A DNA stretch of 64,000 nt from JADMIH01 sp036399775 (GCA_036399775.1 DASWMJ010000091.1:1-64000), one strand, 5' to 3'; shown: positions 49,274 to 57,798, counted from the stretch's first letter. The notes: generated by a model from the letters alone, not told the origin. Made by a program: numbers and translations.

Positions 49274-50458
49274 ATGCGAATCATCCTGTATACCGGCAAG
49301 GGCGGCGTTGGCAAGACCAGCGTCTCGGCGGCTACGGCCCTGCGCCTTGCTAAGCTGGGCCACCGCACGCTCGTGATGAGCACGGACGCCGCCCACTCCC
49401 TGGCCGACTCGTTCGACAGGCCGCTCGGTCACGAGCCTGTGGAAGTGGCCCCCAACCTCTGGGCGCAGGAAATCTCCGTGCTCCACGAGGTAGATCGCTC
49501 CTGGGTGACGCTCCAGAAGTACCTCAGCACGCTGCTGTCGTGGCGCGGCATGGAAGACGTGGTAGCCGAGGAGATGACCGTGCTACCCGGCGCGGAGGAG
49601 CTTGCGGGCCTGGTGCGTATCGTCAAGCACTACGACTCAGGGCTTTACGATACAATCGTCGTGGACTGCGCGCCCACCGGCGACACGTTGCGCCTCCTCT
49701 CTTTCCCTGAGATCGCCCGGTGGTGGCTCGAAAAGCTCTTCCCGGTGCAGCGCCAAGTCGCCAAGATACTGCGCCCACTGGCCCGCACTGTGACCGATAT
49801 GCCCATGCCGGAAGACGACGTGTTCGAGTCGATCAAGCAGCTATTGCTGAGCCTGGACCGCATACATAAGCTGCTGGCCGACCCGAATATGACTTCGGTG
49901 CGTATCGTGCTCAACGCGGAGAAGATGGTGGTCAAGGAGGCGCAGCGCGTCTACACCTACCTGGCGCTCTTCGGGTATACGACAGACATGGTCATCTGCA
50001 ACAGGCTCTTCTCGCAGGCGATGGGCGCGGACGGCCTGGATAAGTGGCGCGAAATCCAGCGCCGCAACCACACGCTGGTGGAAGAGTGCTTCACGCCCGT
50101 ACCGATCTTCGACGTGCCCTTCTTCGACAGCGAAGTGGTTGGCATCCAGATGCTGGAAAAGATGGGAGAGGCGGTATTTGGGAGCGAAGACCCTGCGAAG
50201 GTATTCTTCCAGGGCAAAGTGCAGACTATAGAGGCGGTTGAACAAGGCTTCTTGCTAAAGATGCCCCTGCCCTTCGCTACTAAGGAGCAGGTAGACCTGC
50301 TGCAAACGGGCGACGAGTTGGTAGTGCAGGTGGGAGACTACAAGCGCAACATCATCCTGCCCCGCGCCCTGGCGACCCTGCAAGTGGCCGGGGCCAAGCT
50401 GGAAGGCGGCGAGCTGCGCATCAGGTTCCAGAACCCGTCGGCGGTGGGGGCCAGGTAG
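49274..50458 (+). CDS. ArsA/Get3-family ATPase with C-terminal Hsp20-like domain
   Basis: 394 residues. Deviant Walker A GKGGVGKTSVSAATALRLA (about residues 8-26), switch I TDAAHSLADSFD, and VVDCAPTGDTLRLLSFPE are typical of ArsA-type SIMIBI ATPases. The last about 85 residues (LLKMPLPFATKEQVDLLQTGDELVVQVGDYKRNIILP) form the alpha-crystallin-like domain seen in bacterial ArsA homologues unrelated to arsenic pumps. No ars genes nearby; a role in protein or tail-anchor handling is as likely as arsenite export. The stop abuts a heptad array. Confidence 0.9.
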   Translation: MRIILYTGKGGVGKTSVSAATALRLAKLGHRTLVMSTDAAHSLADSFDRPLGHEPVEVAPNLWAQEISVLHEVDRSWVTLQKYLSTLLSWRGMEDVVAEEMTVLPGAEELAGLVRIVKHYDSGLYDTIVVDCAPTGDTLRLLSFPEIARWWLEKLFPVQRQVAKILRPLARTVTDMPMPEDDVFESIKQLLLSLDRIHKLLADPNMTSVRIVLNAEKMVVKEAQRVYTYLALFGYTTDMVICNRLFSQAMGADGLDKWREIQRRNHTLVEECFTPVPIFDVPFFDSEVVGIQMLEKMGEAVFGSEDPAKVFFQGKVQTIEAVEQGFLLKMPLPFATKEQVDLLQTGDELVVQVGDYKRNIILPRALATLQVAGAKLEGGELRIRFQNPSAVGAR

Positions 50459-50523
50459 TACCGAGTACCGAGTATCGAGTACCGAGTGCTAACTGGTCAC
50501 TGGTCACTGGTCACTGACCACTC
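50459..50523. repeat. Heptad run with changing word
   Basis: In unbroken 7-nt register: TACCGAG, TACCGAG, TATCGAG, TACCGAG, TGCTAAC, then TGGTCAC three times, then TGACCAC. The word changes in mid-array while the register is kept. It follows the arsA-like stop immediately. Confidence 0.85.
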
Positions 50524-50584
50524 GTCGTAGCTTGCATTGTAATTGGCGCGGTGGTATAGTGTTATCCCAACGAGGGTGGAGAGA

Positions 50585-50905
50585 GTGGACCACGAAATTG
50601 TGGGTGTGGGTAAAGATGAGCAGGTTGAGCGGGGCGATACGGGTCCCGCGAAGGTAGACAGTGGCGCGCCTGCCGTCCAAGCGGGCAGCGCGCCTGGCGC
50701 CGGTCCATGGCAAGGCCCGACTGTCCTCACGCTGCAAGACCTCATAGACCTGCCCGGCCAGATATTGCCCGAACAGACCCGTTACCACCTGAAGAATGCC
50801 TGCCGAGAAGGCGCTCTGGCCTTGTTCACCCTCTGGCAGAGCATCAACAAAGCCACGCAACCTCAGCAGGGCGGCAAAGTGCGTAAGAAGATAGATATAG
50901 AGTAA
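50585..50905 (+). CDS. Protein of unknown function upstream of rpoD
   Basis: About 106 residues from GTG 50585 (GGAGAGA upstream); a TATAGT -10 lies at 50554-50559. The N-terminal half is Gly/Ala/Pro-rich linker-like; the C-terminal half has a helical segment TVLTLQDLIDLPGQILPEQTRYHLKNACREGALALFTLWQSINKA ending in a basic KVRKKIDIE. No family recognised. It precedes rpoD by 53 bp on the same strand, so cotranscription is likely. Confidence 0.55.
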   Translation: MDHEIVGVGKDEQVERGDTGPAKVDSGAPAVQAGSAPGAGPWQGPTVLTLQDLIDLPGQILPEQTRYHLKNACREGALALFTLWQSINKATQPQQGGKVRKKIDIE

Positions 50906-50958
50906 TTGTAATAGAATAGAGGGAGCACGAGAGTCACGAGAGTAAGGTAGCAAGGAAA

Positions 50959-52455
50959 ATGCCCGAAGCAACGACCCACCATGACGACAACTCAACCAAC
51001 GGTATAGAGCCTGAGAAAGCCCCGCGCCGCAAGCTCAACGGCAAAAGCGCGCATGCCTCCTCTATAAAGAGCAATGAGCGCCAGTTCAAGCCTGCTCCGC
51101 TGTCGGCCTCCATCCTTGAGACCGACACTCTTTACGATACCGGCTCGGAGGAACTGGACAATTTCTCGCCTGATGTATCTAGCGTGGACGACCTAGACGC
51201 CACCGAACGGTACGACCTGGACCATACCCTCGCCAGGGGCAGCGGGCGGGGCCGTGAGGGCGGTATCGTTGAGCTGATAGACGAGACCTTCGAGACCCTG
51301 GCAATCTCCGCTTCCGACGGCAGTGTTGAGGTGGTGTCCACCGAGATTTACGAAGTTACCACACTCGAAGTGGTAGAGGAGCCGGAGTTCGAGGAGAACG
51401 AGCCGGACGCCGACGAGCTAGCCCGCGTCGCCACCGAAGTAGAAGTGGTCGCGGAAGAGCGGCCCGAAGACTTACAGAGGGTCATAGATCGCGCCCTCAG
51501 CCTGGAAGGCGTATCGGTAGACGACTCGGTACGCATCTACCTGCGCGAGATAGGCGGCACCGCGCTCCTCAAGTCCCCCGACGAGAGCGCGCTGGCCGAC
51601 AAGATGGCGATGGGCCGCAAGGCAGATGCAGAGCTTGCGCTTATCAAGTCCAGTATCGCCGAGGACAAAACCTTTGCTGCCGAGTACGGCAGCAGGATGC
51701 GCGAGCTTGAGACTGTTATCAGAGAAGGCGAGCAGGCCAAGAAGGTGCTGGTGCAGGCCAACCTGCGCCTGGTTGTAAGCATCGCCCGCCGCTATATCGG
51801 GCGCGGACTCTCCCTACTCGACCTGATCCAGGAGGGGAATATCGGCCTCATGAAGGCGGCGGACAAGTTCGACCACCGCAAAGGCTTCAAGTTCTCTACC
51901 TACGCGACGTGGTGGATACGCCAGGCCATCACCCGCGCCATCTCCGACCAGAGCCGCACCATACGCCTGCCTGTCCACGTGACCGATATGGTGACGAAGC
52001 TGCGGCGGGCGGCGCACGAATTGCAGCAGAAGCTGTTGCGCGAGCCTACCGAAGAGGAATTGGGCGAAGAGCTAAACATGCCCGCCGAGCGCGTCCGCAA
52101 GATACTCGACATGGCGCGCCACCCGGCCTCGCTCGATGCCCCTATGGAAGAGGGAGAGGACAGCTTCCTGGGCGACTTCATCCCCGACGAAGGCACGGGC
52201 GCGCCCGAAGAAGAGGCCTCGCGCCAGATGCTCAAGGAGCAGGTGGAGGACATCCTCCGCAAGCTGACCGACCGCGAGCGCCAGATACTCCAGATGCGCT
52301 ACGGCCTCACGGACGACCGCCCGCGCACCCTGGAAGAGGTAGCCAAAGAGTTCGGCATCACCCGCGAGCGCATCCGCCAGATAGAGACGCGCATCCTCCG
52401 CAAGCTCCGCTATGCCCGCTACGGCGCGAGCAAGCTGCGAGGGTACCTGGACTAG
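50959..52455 (+). CDS. rpoD: Primary RNA polymerase sigma factor (sigma-70 family)
   Basis: 498 residues. Region 1.2 (DDSVRIYLREIGG), region 2 (ANLRLVVSIARRYIGRGLSLLDLIQEGNIGLMKAADKFDHRKGFKFSTYATWWIRQAITRA), region 3 (LPVHVTDMVTKLRRAAHEL...LGEELNMPAERVRKIL) and region 4 (LTDRERQILQMRYGLTDDRPRTLEEVAKEFGITRERIRQIE) are complete. The first about 185 residues are acidic and low-complexity (many Glu, Asp and Thr), in the place of region 1.1. This fits the consensus promoters noted in the window. AAGGAAA precedes the ATG. Confidence 0.95.
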   Translation: MPEATTHHDDNSTNGIEPEKAPRRKLNGKSAHASSIKSNERQFKPAPLSASILETDTLYDTGSEELDNFSPDVSSVDDLDATERYDLDHTLARGSGRGREGGIVELIDETFETLAISASDGSVEVVSTEIYEVTTLEVVEEPEFEENEPDADELARVATEVEVVAEERPEDLQRVIDRALSLEGVSVDDSVRIYLREIGGTALLKSPDESALADKMAMGRKADAELALIKSSIAEDKTFAAEYGSRMRELETVIREGEQAKKVLVQANLRLVVSIARRYIGRGLSLLDLIQEGNIGLMKAADKFDHRKGFKFSTYATWWIRQAITRAISDQSRTIRLPVHVTDMVTKLRRAAHELQQKLLREPTEEELGEELNMPAERVRKILDMARHPASLDAPMEEGEDSFLGDFIPDEGTGAPEEEASRQMLKEQVEDILRKLTDRERQILQMRYGLTDDRPRTLEEVAKEFGITRERIRQIETRILRKLRYARYGASKLRGYLD

Positions 52456-52482
52456 ACTCTCCTTCACCGTTAGTTCTTTTCG

Positions 52483-52515
52483 ATAGTCGCCTCCTGTATG
52501 GGGCGGCTATTTTGT
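52483..52515 (+). terminator. rpoD terminator
   Basis: A 9-bp stem ATAGTCGCC/GGCGGCTAT (one G.U) at 52483-52491 and 52502-52510 is followed by TTTTG. About 27 bp past the stop. Confidence 0.7.
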
Positions 52516-52956
52516 TTGCGAAAGAAGCAAGCGCCGGGCTGTGACATTTTTGTGCCACTTTTTGTGCCACTCTTCCAGCGACGTTTGACTGTATCATGTT
52601 GTCAGGTGCCTGATTTCCATCATCGGTCATGGAATTGTACTTAATGTTGCATCAACGACAAGCGATGGATCGGGCTTGTCCAGGACGATTTATCGTTGCC
52701 GCCTGTCGTATATTGGGTAGTTATCAATCTACAGGGCTAGAAGCAAGCATCCGGAGGTAAGGTCTTGTATTCCAGTAGCACTGGTGTTATAGTGTCGGTT
52801 GCGCTACCGTTACGCCAAGTTCCTCTCCTGCGTAAAGTTTATAGAGGGAGCGAATGACGGCGCGCAAGAGCGTATCTGCCTTTGTAGAGGTAGAGTTCGT
52901 GGCGTATTCTTTTTCGACTGGGCTTACAACCCGCCAACCTTAAGGAGGGTAGGATC
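52516..52956 (+). other. Intergenic with promoter for CHAP protein gene
   Basis: TTGTAT (52766-52771), 17 bp and TATAGT (52789-52794) form a promoter for the gene at 52957. AAGGAGGG precedes its GTG. A short direct repeat (TTTTTGTGCCAC, about 52548-52572) is present. No gene recognised. Confidence 0.5.
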
Positions 52957-54729
52957 GTGCCTGATACGGTATTGGCAAGCAAGGAAAGTGTTGCGTTCGC
53001 CCTGGATGGCGTCGCTATCAAACTTGAAACTTCGTTTCTGCCGGGAGAATCTTTTGTTGTAGCCGAGAGGGGCGAAGAACTCCAGGCGGCTATCTGGTCT
53101 ACTATCTCACCCGCGAGTGAATTGGCGATTATGGCTGTGCCTTTCGGCATGAGACCCCCTACGGAGATCGTGCCACCCGCTGCGTCCGGGATCGAGGAGG
53201 AATATTACCAGGGCTTCGACAAGGCTCGTGAACTCGGCCAATTGGAAATCCTGGCGCAGACTAGGCAAGGCCCCGCCATTACTATCTTCGGCAAGAAGGT
53301 AGTTGGAAGAATGGTCGTGTCGAGCGCACCCGCCGGAGATGGCGCAGACTCGACCCCGATATTGACCGTCGAATGGGTGGGGGAGGGTGGGAACCGCCTG
53401 TGGATCGTGCGTGCCACCCATGAGTTGGCACCCGGCACCAGCACCCTGGGCGCTGTAAAATCTCTCCGCGACGCCCTGGCAGGCATGGTCCTGAGCAGCG
53501 ATACTCTCGACCACCCGACCACCCTGTTTGCAAGTAGCGGACCTATAGACAATCCTATACCGTCAGCCGTACCTATGCCCTTAGGAGACGACGCTGAGGC
53601 AGCGCCCCCCGAATTCATAATGGCTGCCGCCGCAGGCAATTTCGCTCCACCCAAATGGTGGGATGGCGATTGTGATGATAACAATTTCAGGGCAAAGGAC
53701 ACAAGGCATCGAAGCTCCTTCCGATTGAACAATGGCTTTCGGGGCGTGGTCCCTTGCGGCCCCCTCCCTGGTCTCGAAGGCGATGTGACAGTCCAGTTCC
53801 CTGATGCCCAGGGTAATAACTTCAAGGGACATGGCGAGTTCGAGTTTCAATGCGTTGAACTCTGCATGCGCTTTATGGAAGTGGTGCATGGTATAACCGC
53901 ATACCCAGGCAACGGCAGCCAGGTAGTGCCCAATTTCTTGACATTGTCCAAGCCGAAAGATCGGAACAAAATGAAGGTGATTCTAAACGGCACCTTCCCC
54001 CCCGCGCCCATGCCCGGCGACATCCTGAGCTACGGCCCGGTAAGCACAGTTGGACATACTTCGGTATGCGTTGCCTCAAACGTTGACAGCCAGGGCAATG
54101 GGTTTATCACGGTAATGCAACAAAACGTCTCGATATCGGGTAAGGCTGACCTTCCTGTGAGGAAATGGAAGGTGCTAGCCACGCCTAGTGTTACATCATT
54201 CCTGCATCCCATCACAGGTTCGCAGCTCCCGGACCCTATAGTCGATCCTACGCCGGTGCGTTTCAATGAAACCGGGCACTTTGTTGGTGGCGGCTTCAAG
54301 GCGCTCTGGTTCAAGCCCGATAATGGGATCTTCCTATGCGGCTTCCCATTGACCGAGGAGCAAGCCGAGGGCAACTTGACGGTGCAGTACTTCGAGAACG
54401 TCAGGATGGAGTTCAGGCCCGGCATACAACCCCGGTTCGGGGGTGTGGGCAGAGCGTTCGTAGAGCATCCCGGCTCCAACGTACCTGCGGGCGTAGACCC
54501 GACAGGTCCGGGTACCAGGCGCTTCAACGATACCGGGCACTCCGTGGGCGGGAGCTTCCTGACCCTGTTCAATAAATACGGGCTGAACGTGTGCGGCTTC
54601 CCCATCACGGGAGAAATCGATGAGAACGGCCTCACCGTGCAGTACTTCGAGAATGTCAGGATGGAGCGGAGCGCGGGCACGCCGCCGAGGTTCGGCGCGG
54701 TTGGCCGGCGATTTCTTGAACTCCCCTGA
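52957..54729 (+). CDS. CHAP-domain protein with two C-terminal surface modules
   Basis: 590 residues from a GTG with a strong AAGGAGGG. No signal peptide or membrane segment is visible. An N-terminal about 270-residue region of unknown fold is followed by a CHAP-type amidase/peptidase domain: catalytic Cys in FQCVELCMRF (about residue 299) and His in VGHTSVCVAS (about 367), with DILSYG between. Two modules follow (RFNETGHFVGGGFKALW...VQYFENVRMEF and RFNDTGHSVGGSFLTLF...VQYFENVRME), a shorter variant of the YFERxxFE module. Possible peptidoglycan hydrolase; export route unclear. Confidence 0.75.
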   Translation: MPDTVLASKESVAFALDGVAIKLETSFLPGESFVVAERGEELQAAIWSTISPASELAIMAVPFGMRPPTEIVPPAASGIEEEYYQGFDKARELGQLEILAQTRQGPAITIFGKKVVGRMVVSSAPAGDGADSTPILTVEWVGEGGNRLWIVRATHELAPGTSTLGAVKSLRDALAGMVLSSDTLDHPTTLFASSGPIDNPIPSAVPMPLGDDAEAAPPEFIMAAAAGNFAPPKWWDGDCDDNNFRAKDTRHRSSFRLNNGFRGVVPCGPLPGLEGDVTVQFPDAQGNNFKGHGEFEFQCVELCMRFMEVVHGITAYPGNGSQVVPNFLTLSKPKDRNKMKVILNGTFPPAPMPGDILSYGPVSTVGHTSVCVASNVDSQGNGFITVMQQNVSISGKADLPVRKWKVLATPSVTSFLHPITGSQLPDPIVDPTPVRFNETGHFVGGGFKALWFKPDNGIFLCGFPLTEEQAEGNLTVQYFENVRMEFRPGIQPRFGGVGRAFVEHPGSNVPAGVDPTGPGTRRFNDTGHSVGGSFLTLFNKYGLNVCGFPITGEIDENGLTVQYFENVRMERSAGTPPRFGAVGRRFLELP

Positions 54730-54841
54730 GTCATAACCTGATTTCCAGTTGGCCTGGGGGCTGGACCGACACCCTTTACGCTCTCACGCCCAGGTTGGCA
54801 CGCTCACGTTTTAGCGGTTATTCGAAATAAGGAGGCAAAAA

Positions 54842-55174
54842 ATGGTGGCAAAACTGATCTTGAGGAACAATGACGCAGGGACGAAGCCCCGTTATCTAAC
54901 GCCTATGGCGCTACCGGACGGGCCGGATGTTATCCTCTGCTATGTCTTCCTGACGGGCTTCGCGAGTAGCACCCGGATAAGGGTGCATCGCGTTAAGCCT
55001 GACGGTACGCAAACGCTCATCAGGGATGTGCAAACCGCCCAGGATGGGGCTAAAGAGGACAATAGTACAGCCGTGCGCATGGGGCGCGATCTGCACGTAT
55101 ACTTCAGCTCGCACATCGGCGACCCGTTGGCGGTGATGGAGCGGGAGATTATCCCTAACATCTTTATGGCGTAA
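54842..55174 (+). CDS. Small protein of unknown function
   Basis: 110 residues with an ideal AAGGAGG ahead of the ATG. Beta-strand-rich (VILCYVFLTGFASSTRIRVHRV, DLHVYFSSHIGDP). Follows the CHAP gene by about 110 bp and probably belongs to the same unit; ends before the hairpin at 55196. No family recognised. Confidence 0.55.
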   Translation: MVAKLILRNNDAGTKPRYLTPMALPDGPDVILCYVFLTGFASSTRIRVHRVKPDGTQTLIRDVQTAQDGAKEDNSTAVRMGRDLHVYFSSHIGDPLAVMEREIIPNIFMA

Positions 55175-55195
55175 GACAGTTAGAAGGGGGACATT

Positions 55196-55240
55196 CGAAA
55201 TAAGGAAGTGGGCGGCTGTGCTGCCCACTTCCTTATTTCG
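55196..55240. terminator. 21-bp hairpin
   Basis: Arms 55196-55216 and 55220-55240 pair throughout (one G.U) around a 3-nt loop TGT, 22 bp past the stop at 55174. The left edge ATTCGAAATAAGGA also occurs just upstream of the preceding gene (about 54821-54834). Confidence 0.72.
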
Positions 55241-55267
55241 GGCTAAGAGTTCTACGCTTAATTGCGG

Positions 55268-55327
55268 GAACAAATTTGCTGATTTCATGTGCAAACCATT
55301 GACAAAACAGAACAAATTTGCTATAAT
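55268..55327 (+). promoter_or_regulatory. Consensus promoter with direct-repeat operator, Rad52-like gene
   Basis: TTGACA (55299-55304), 17-bp spacer, TGC-TATAAT (TATAAT 55322-55327), near-perfect. A 13-bp sequence GAACAAATTTGCT occurs twice, at 55268-55280 and 55310-55322, 42 bp (four helical turns) apart; the second copy fills the spacer up to the -10. Its core CAAATTTG is a palindrome. This suggests tight repression, possibly lifted on DNA damage given the gene it controls. Confidence 0.65.
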
Positions 55328-55439
55328 TACAGCAGATAGCGAAGTGGTGCTCTGTTGCTGAGGGGTCGCGCACTCGCATCTAAGCAAGACGATTTGAGAG
55401 CCAAGTTTGAGTATTAGAGCTTAGGAGGCATGTAGAGAG

Positions 55440-56318
55440 ATGAGTGCTAAGAAGTTAGTTGTAGATGAGTTTGAAGTAGATGCAGTAGAGAACGGCACCC
55501 CGGAGGTAGAGGGCGCTACCTCTAAGGAAGCACCCGCCACCAGAAACGGCAAGTCGAAGGCAGCACACGCTTTTGATCCCACCCAGTACCTCAGCAAGTT
55601 CGATGGCCGCGATTACCTCGAAGTCAAGTGGCGGCTCCTCTGGCTGCGCAGCGAGCACCCCGACGCTCGCATGACCACCGAGATCGTGCAGCACAACGAG
55701 GAAGGCGGCTTCGCCCTCTTCCGCGCCGAGGTGGAAGTGCCGGGCGGCGGCAAGGCAACCGGCTGGGGTTCCGAGACGGTGCGCGACTTCCACGACTATA
55801 TCGAGGCCGCAGAGACTAAGGCACTGGGCCGCGCTCTCGCCGCCCTGGGATACGGCACGCAGTTCTGCCAGGACTTTGACTTCTCGGCGAACGCCCGCCC
55901 CGGCACAAAGCAGATCGTGGACGCGCCGGTGAACCTGATGGAGCCTCGCAACGTCGTGAACCGCGCCAGCAGCTTCATTCAGAAGGGGAATGGTAACGGC
56001 AATGGACCTGGCGGTAATAAGTCCGGCAGCTTTGCCAATAGCGGCTTCAGGAGCGCGCAGGGTAACGATGGTGGGCGTATGCCTGCTGAAGAGGACGACT
56101 TCGACAGGCTGCCCTCGGTCGAAAGCTCGCCCAATGGCTCAGCCGCCACCGAGAAGCAGGTGAAAGCGATCTACGCTATCGGCAGAGCGAGCAAGCGCCT
56201 CTCCGAAAGCCAGGTGGATGACCGCTGCGCCGAGGTGTTCGGAGTTAGGCCCACCGAGTTGACGAAGGCCGAAGCCTCGCAGTTCATAGACATGCTCAAG
56301 GGTGACGTAGCGGCATAA
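55440..56318 (+). CDS. Rad52/DdrA-like single-strand annealing protein
   Basis: 292 residues. The N-terminal domain (about residues 40-145) reads YLEVKWRLLWLRSEHPDARMTTEIV, FRAEVEVPGGGKATGWGS, and DYIEAAETKALGRALAALGYGTQF, the pattern of phage-type Rad52/Sak and DdrA-like annealing proteins, including the EAAETKALGRALA helix. A Gly/Asn-rich linker follows, then an about 55-residue C-terminal domain (ATEKQVKAIYAIGRASKRLSESQVDDRCAEVFG...LTKAEASQFIDML) of the type appended to such proteins. Likely anneals single strands in repair or recombination. Strong promoter and repeated operator upstream. Confidence 0.8.
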   Translation: MSAKKLVVDEFEVDAVENGTPEVEGATSKEAPATRNGKSKAAHAFDPTQYLSKFDGRDYLEVKWRLLWLRSEHPDARMTTEIVQHNEEGGFALFRAEVEVPGGGKATGWGSETVRDFHDYIEAAETKALGRALAALGYGTQFCQDFDFSANARPGTKQIVDAPVNLMEPRNVVNRASSFIQKGNGNGNGPGGNKSGSFANSGFRSAQGNDGGRMPAEEDDFDRLPSVESSPNGSAATEKQVKAIYAIGRASKRLSESQVDDRCAEVFGVRPTELTKAEASQFIDMLKGDVAA

Positions 56319-56381
56319 CAGGTTGGCGCAGGGGCACGACATTACATGCGTGCCCTCACGCCGCTCAGTGGAGACAAAGCA

Positions 56382-56645
56382 ATGACAGACGAAATGTATA
56401 CGACAAAACAGGCGGCCCTCTACCTGGGCGTGACCGAGGCCGACATACGGCTGGCGGTCCGCGAGAACAAGCTGCGCGCCTGGAACCTCCCCTTGCAGAG
56501 GGGCTTGCTGGTGCGCAAAGGCGATCTCCTGCGCTTCCGAGAGCCTGGTGGCCGCACCACCCTCACCCGCCAACTTCCTCTTTTCTCCGCAGACGCCAAC
56601 CAGGCGAAGCAGCCGCAAGATAAGCCCGACAGCAACGTAGCGTAA
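56382..56645 (+). CDS. Small excisionase-type HTH protein
   Basis: 87 residues from the ATG at 56382 (GGAG at good spacing; an earlier in-frame ATG at 56346 is less likely). MYTTKQAALYLGVTEADIRLAVRENKLRAWNLPLQRGLLVRKGDLLRF is a winged HTH of the excisionase/MerR N-terminal type; the tail is Gln/Pro-rich. Follows the Rad52-like gene by 63 bp and may act with it or regulate it. Confidence 0.65.
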   Translation: MTDEMYTTKQAALYLGVTEADIRLAVRENKLRAWNLPLQRGLLVRKGDLLRFREPGGRTTLTRQLPLFSADANQAKQPQDKPDSNVA

Positions 56646-56648
56646 CCA

Positions 56649-56741
56649 AGAGTAAAACGTAAAACGTGAAACGTAAGGCATGAGTGCTCAGGATGGCATT
56701 AAGTCCTTACGTTTCACGTTTTACGTTTTACGTTTTACTCT
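56649..56741. repeat. Heptad array and inverted copy (word AAAACGT)
   Basis: Left arm 56649-56678 carries AAAACGT, AAAACGT, GAAACGT; right arm 56705-56741 is its reverse complement with one extra unit. Loop 26 nt. It starts 4 nt after the stop of the HTH gene. Confidence 0.9.
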
Positions 56742-56888
56742 GCTTTTCACGTTTTCCAAAACAGTACATTGGTCCCAAAATTAATGCGAGAATGTTGCCT
56801 ATTTATGCAGGCTCATGATAATATGCACATGTCAAGTGTCGTTATACGGCGCAGGCGTGCAATTGAGTTTGTAAGGTAGAGGGACAGC

Positions 56889-57728
56889 ATGAGAACAGAC
56901 ATCACCGGCGATTTGCCTACTACGCAGTCCGGCAGGTTGAGCTTTGAAGATGCTATGCAGAGGGGTATAGCCGCCTCCGAAGCTGGGGACCAGGCGAGCG
57001 CCTACGCTATTTTCCAACAGTTGGCCGACCAGTACCCCAACATGTTTGAAGTGTGGGTATGGCTGGGGTGGACCAGCCCAAGCCTGGAGGACTCGGAAGC
57101 GGCCTTCACCCTGGCGCGGGAGCTTGACCCTGGCAACGAAGAAGCGGCTCTAGGCCTGCGCTGGGTAGCCTCGCAGCGAGAGCCTGGTATGGAACAAGAG
57201 GAGGCTGTGCCGTTCGTTCCACCCGTAGAGGAGACGCCCCCTGCGGCCGCGCCCGTAGTCGCGCAACAGCCCTTCCCGCAAGCCGTCCAGCAGCACGTTC
57301 CCCAGCCTCCCCCGCAGCCGGAAAGCCTCGATGACTTGATGAGGAGTGGCATGTCGGCGGCGCAGGCCGGGTACAAGATGGCTGCGTACGCAACCTTCCA
57401 GGAAGCCGTCTCCGAGTACCCAGGTGAAGTAGAAGCGTGGGTGTGGCTTGGCGGCACCAGCCCTAGCCTGGACGAGGCAGAGCTAGCGTTCAAGCGTGCC
57501 TGCGAACTGGACCCAGGCAATGAAGAAGCCACAGTTGGCCTGCGGTGGGTCGCCCTGAGACGGCGGGTTGTCTCGACCGTCGCCGGTGGGCAGAGTGACA
57601 ACGACGACAGACCTGCCGAGTTTGTGGGTGCTGGCGTTGCAGCTGGCGCGCCTGAGACTCCCTGGGAGCCTGAGCAGAAACCGGCAAAGCCCTCCTTCTT
57701 CTCCAGACTCTTCGGTAAAAAGGGCTAA
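56889..57728 (+). CDS. TPR-like protein with two matching repeat units
   Basis: 279 residues. Two about 70-residue blocks are near copies: AYAIFQQLADQYPNMFEVWVWLGWTSPSLEDSEAAFTLARELDPGNEEAALGLRWVA (about 38-97) and AYATFQEAVSEYPGEVEAWVWLGGTSPSLDEAELAFKRACELDPGNEEATVGLRWVA (about 165-222). Each contains two TPR helices pairs. Pro/Gln-rich linkers separate them and the end is FFSRLFGKKG, a possible membrane-contact or docking tail. No catalytic domain. Probably a scaffold; followed by the hairpin at 57746. Confidence 0.75.
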   Translation: MRTDITGDLPTTQSGRLSFEDAMQRGIAASEAGDQASAYAIFQQLADQYPNMFEVWVWLGWTSPSLEDSEAAFTLARELDPGNEEAALGLRWVASQREPGMEQEEAVPFVPPVEETPPAAAPVVAQQPFPQAVQQHVPQPPPQPESLDDLMRSGMSAAQAGYKMAAYATFQEAVSEYPGEVEAWVWLGGTSPSLDEAELAFKRACELDPGNEEATVGLRWVALRRRVVSTVAGGQSDNDDRPAEFVGAGVAAGAPETPWEPEQKPAKPSFFSRLFGKKG

Positions 57729-57745
57729 CCGTTCTCGCCTTAATT

Positions 57746-57798
57746 AGAGAAACCAGCAAAAAACCTCCGCCGGGCGGAGGTTTTTTGCTGGTTTCTCT
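57746..57798. terminator. Perfect 25-bp bidirectional terminator
   Basis: Arms 57746-57770 and 57774-57798 are exact complements around a 3-nt loop; CCTCCGC core, A6 on one side and T6 on the other. It lies between convergent genes (57728 plus, 57804 minus) and can serve both. Confidence 0.85.

Noticed and set aside
49274..50458. Arsenite export operon
   Set aside because: No arsB, arsC, arsD or arsR nearby; the C-terminal Hsp20-like domain fits other Get3-like proteins.
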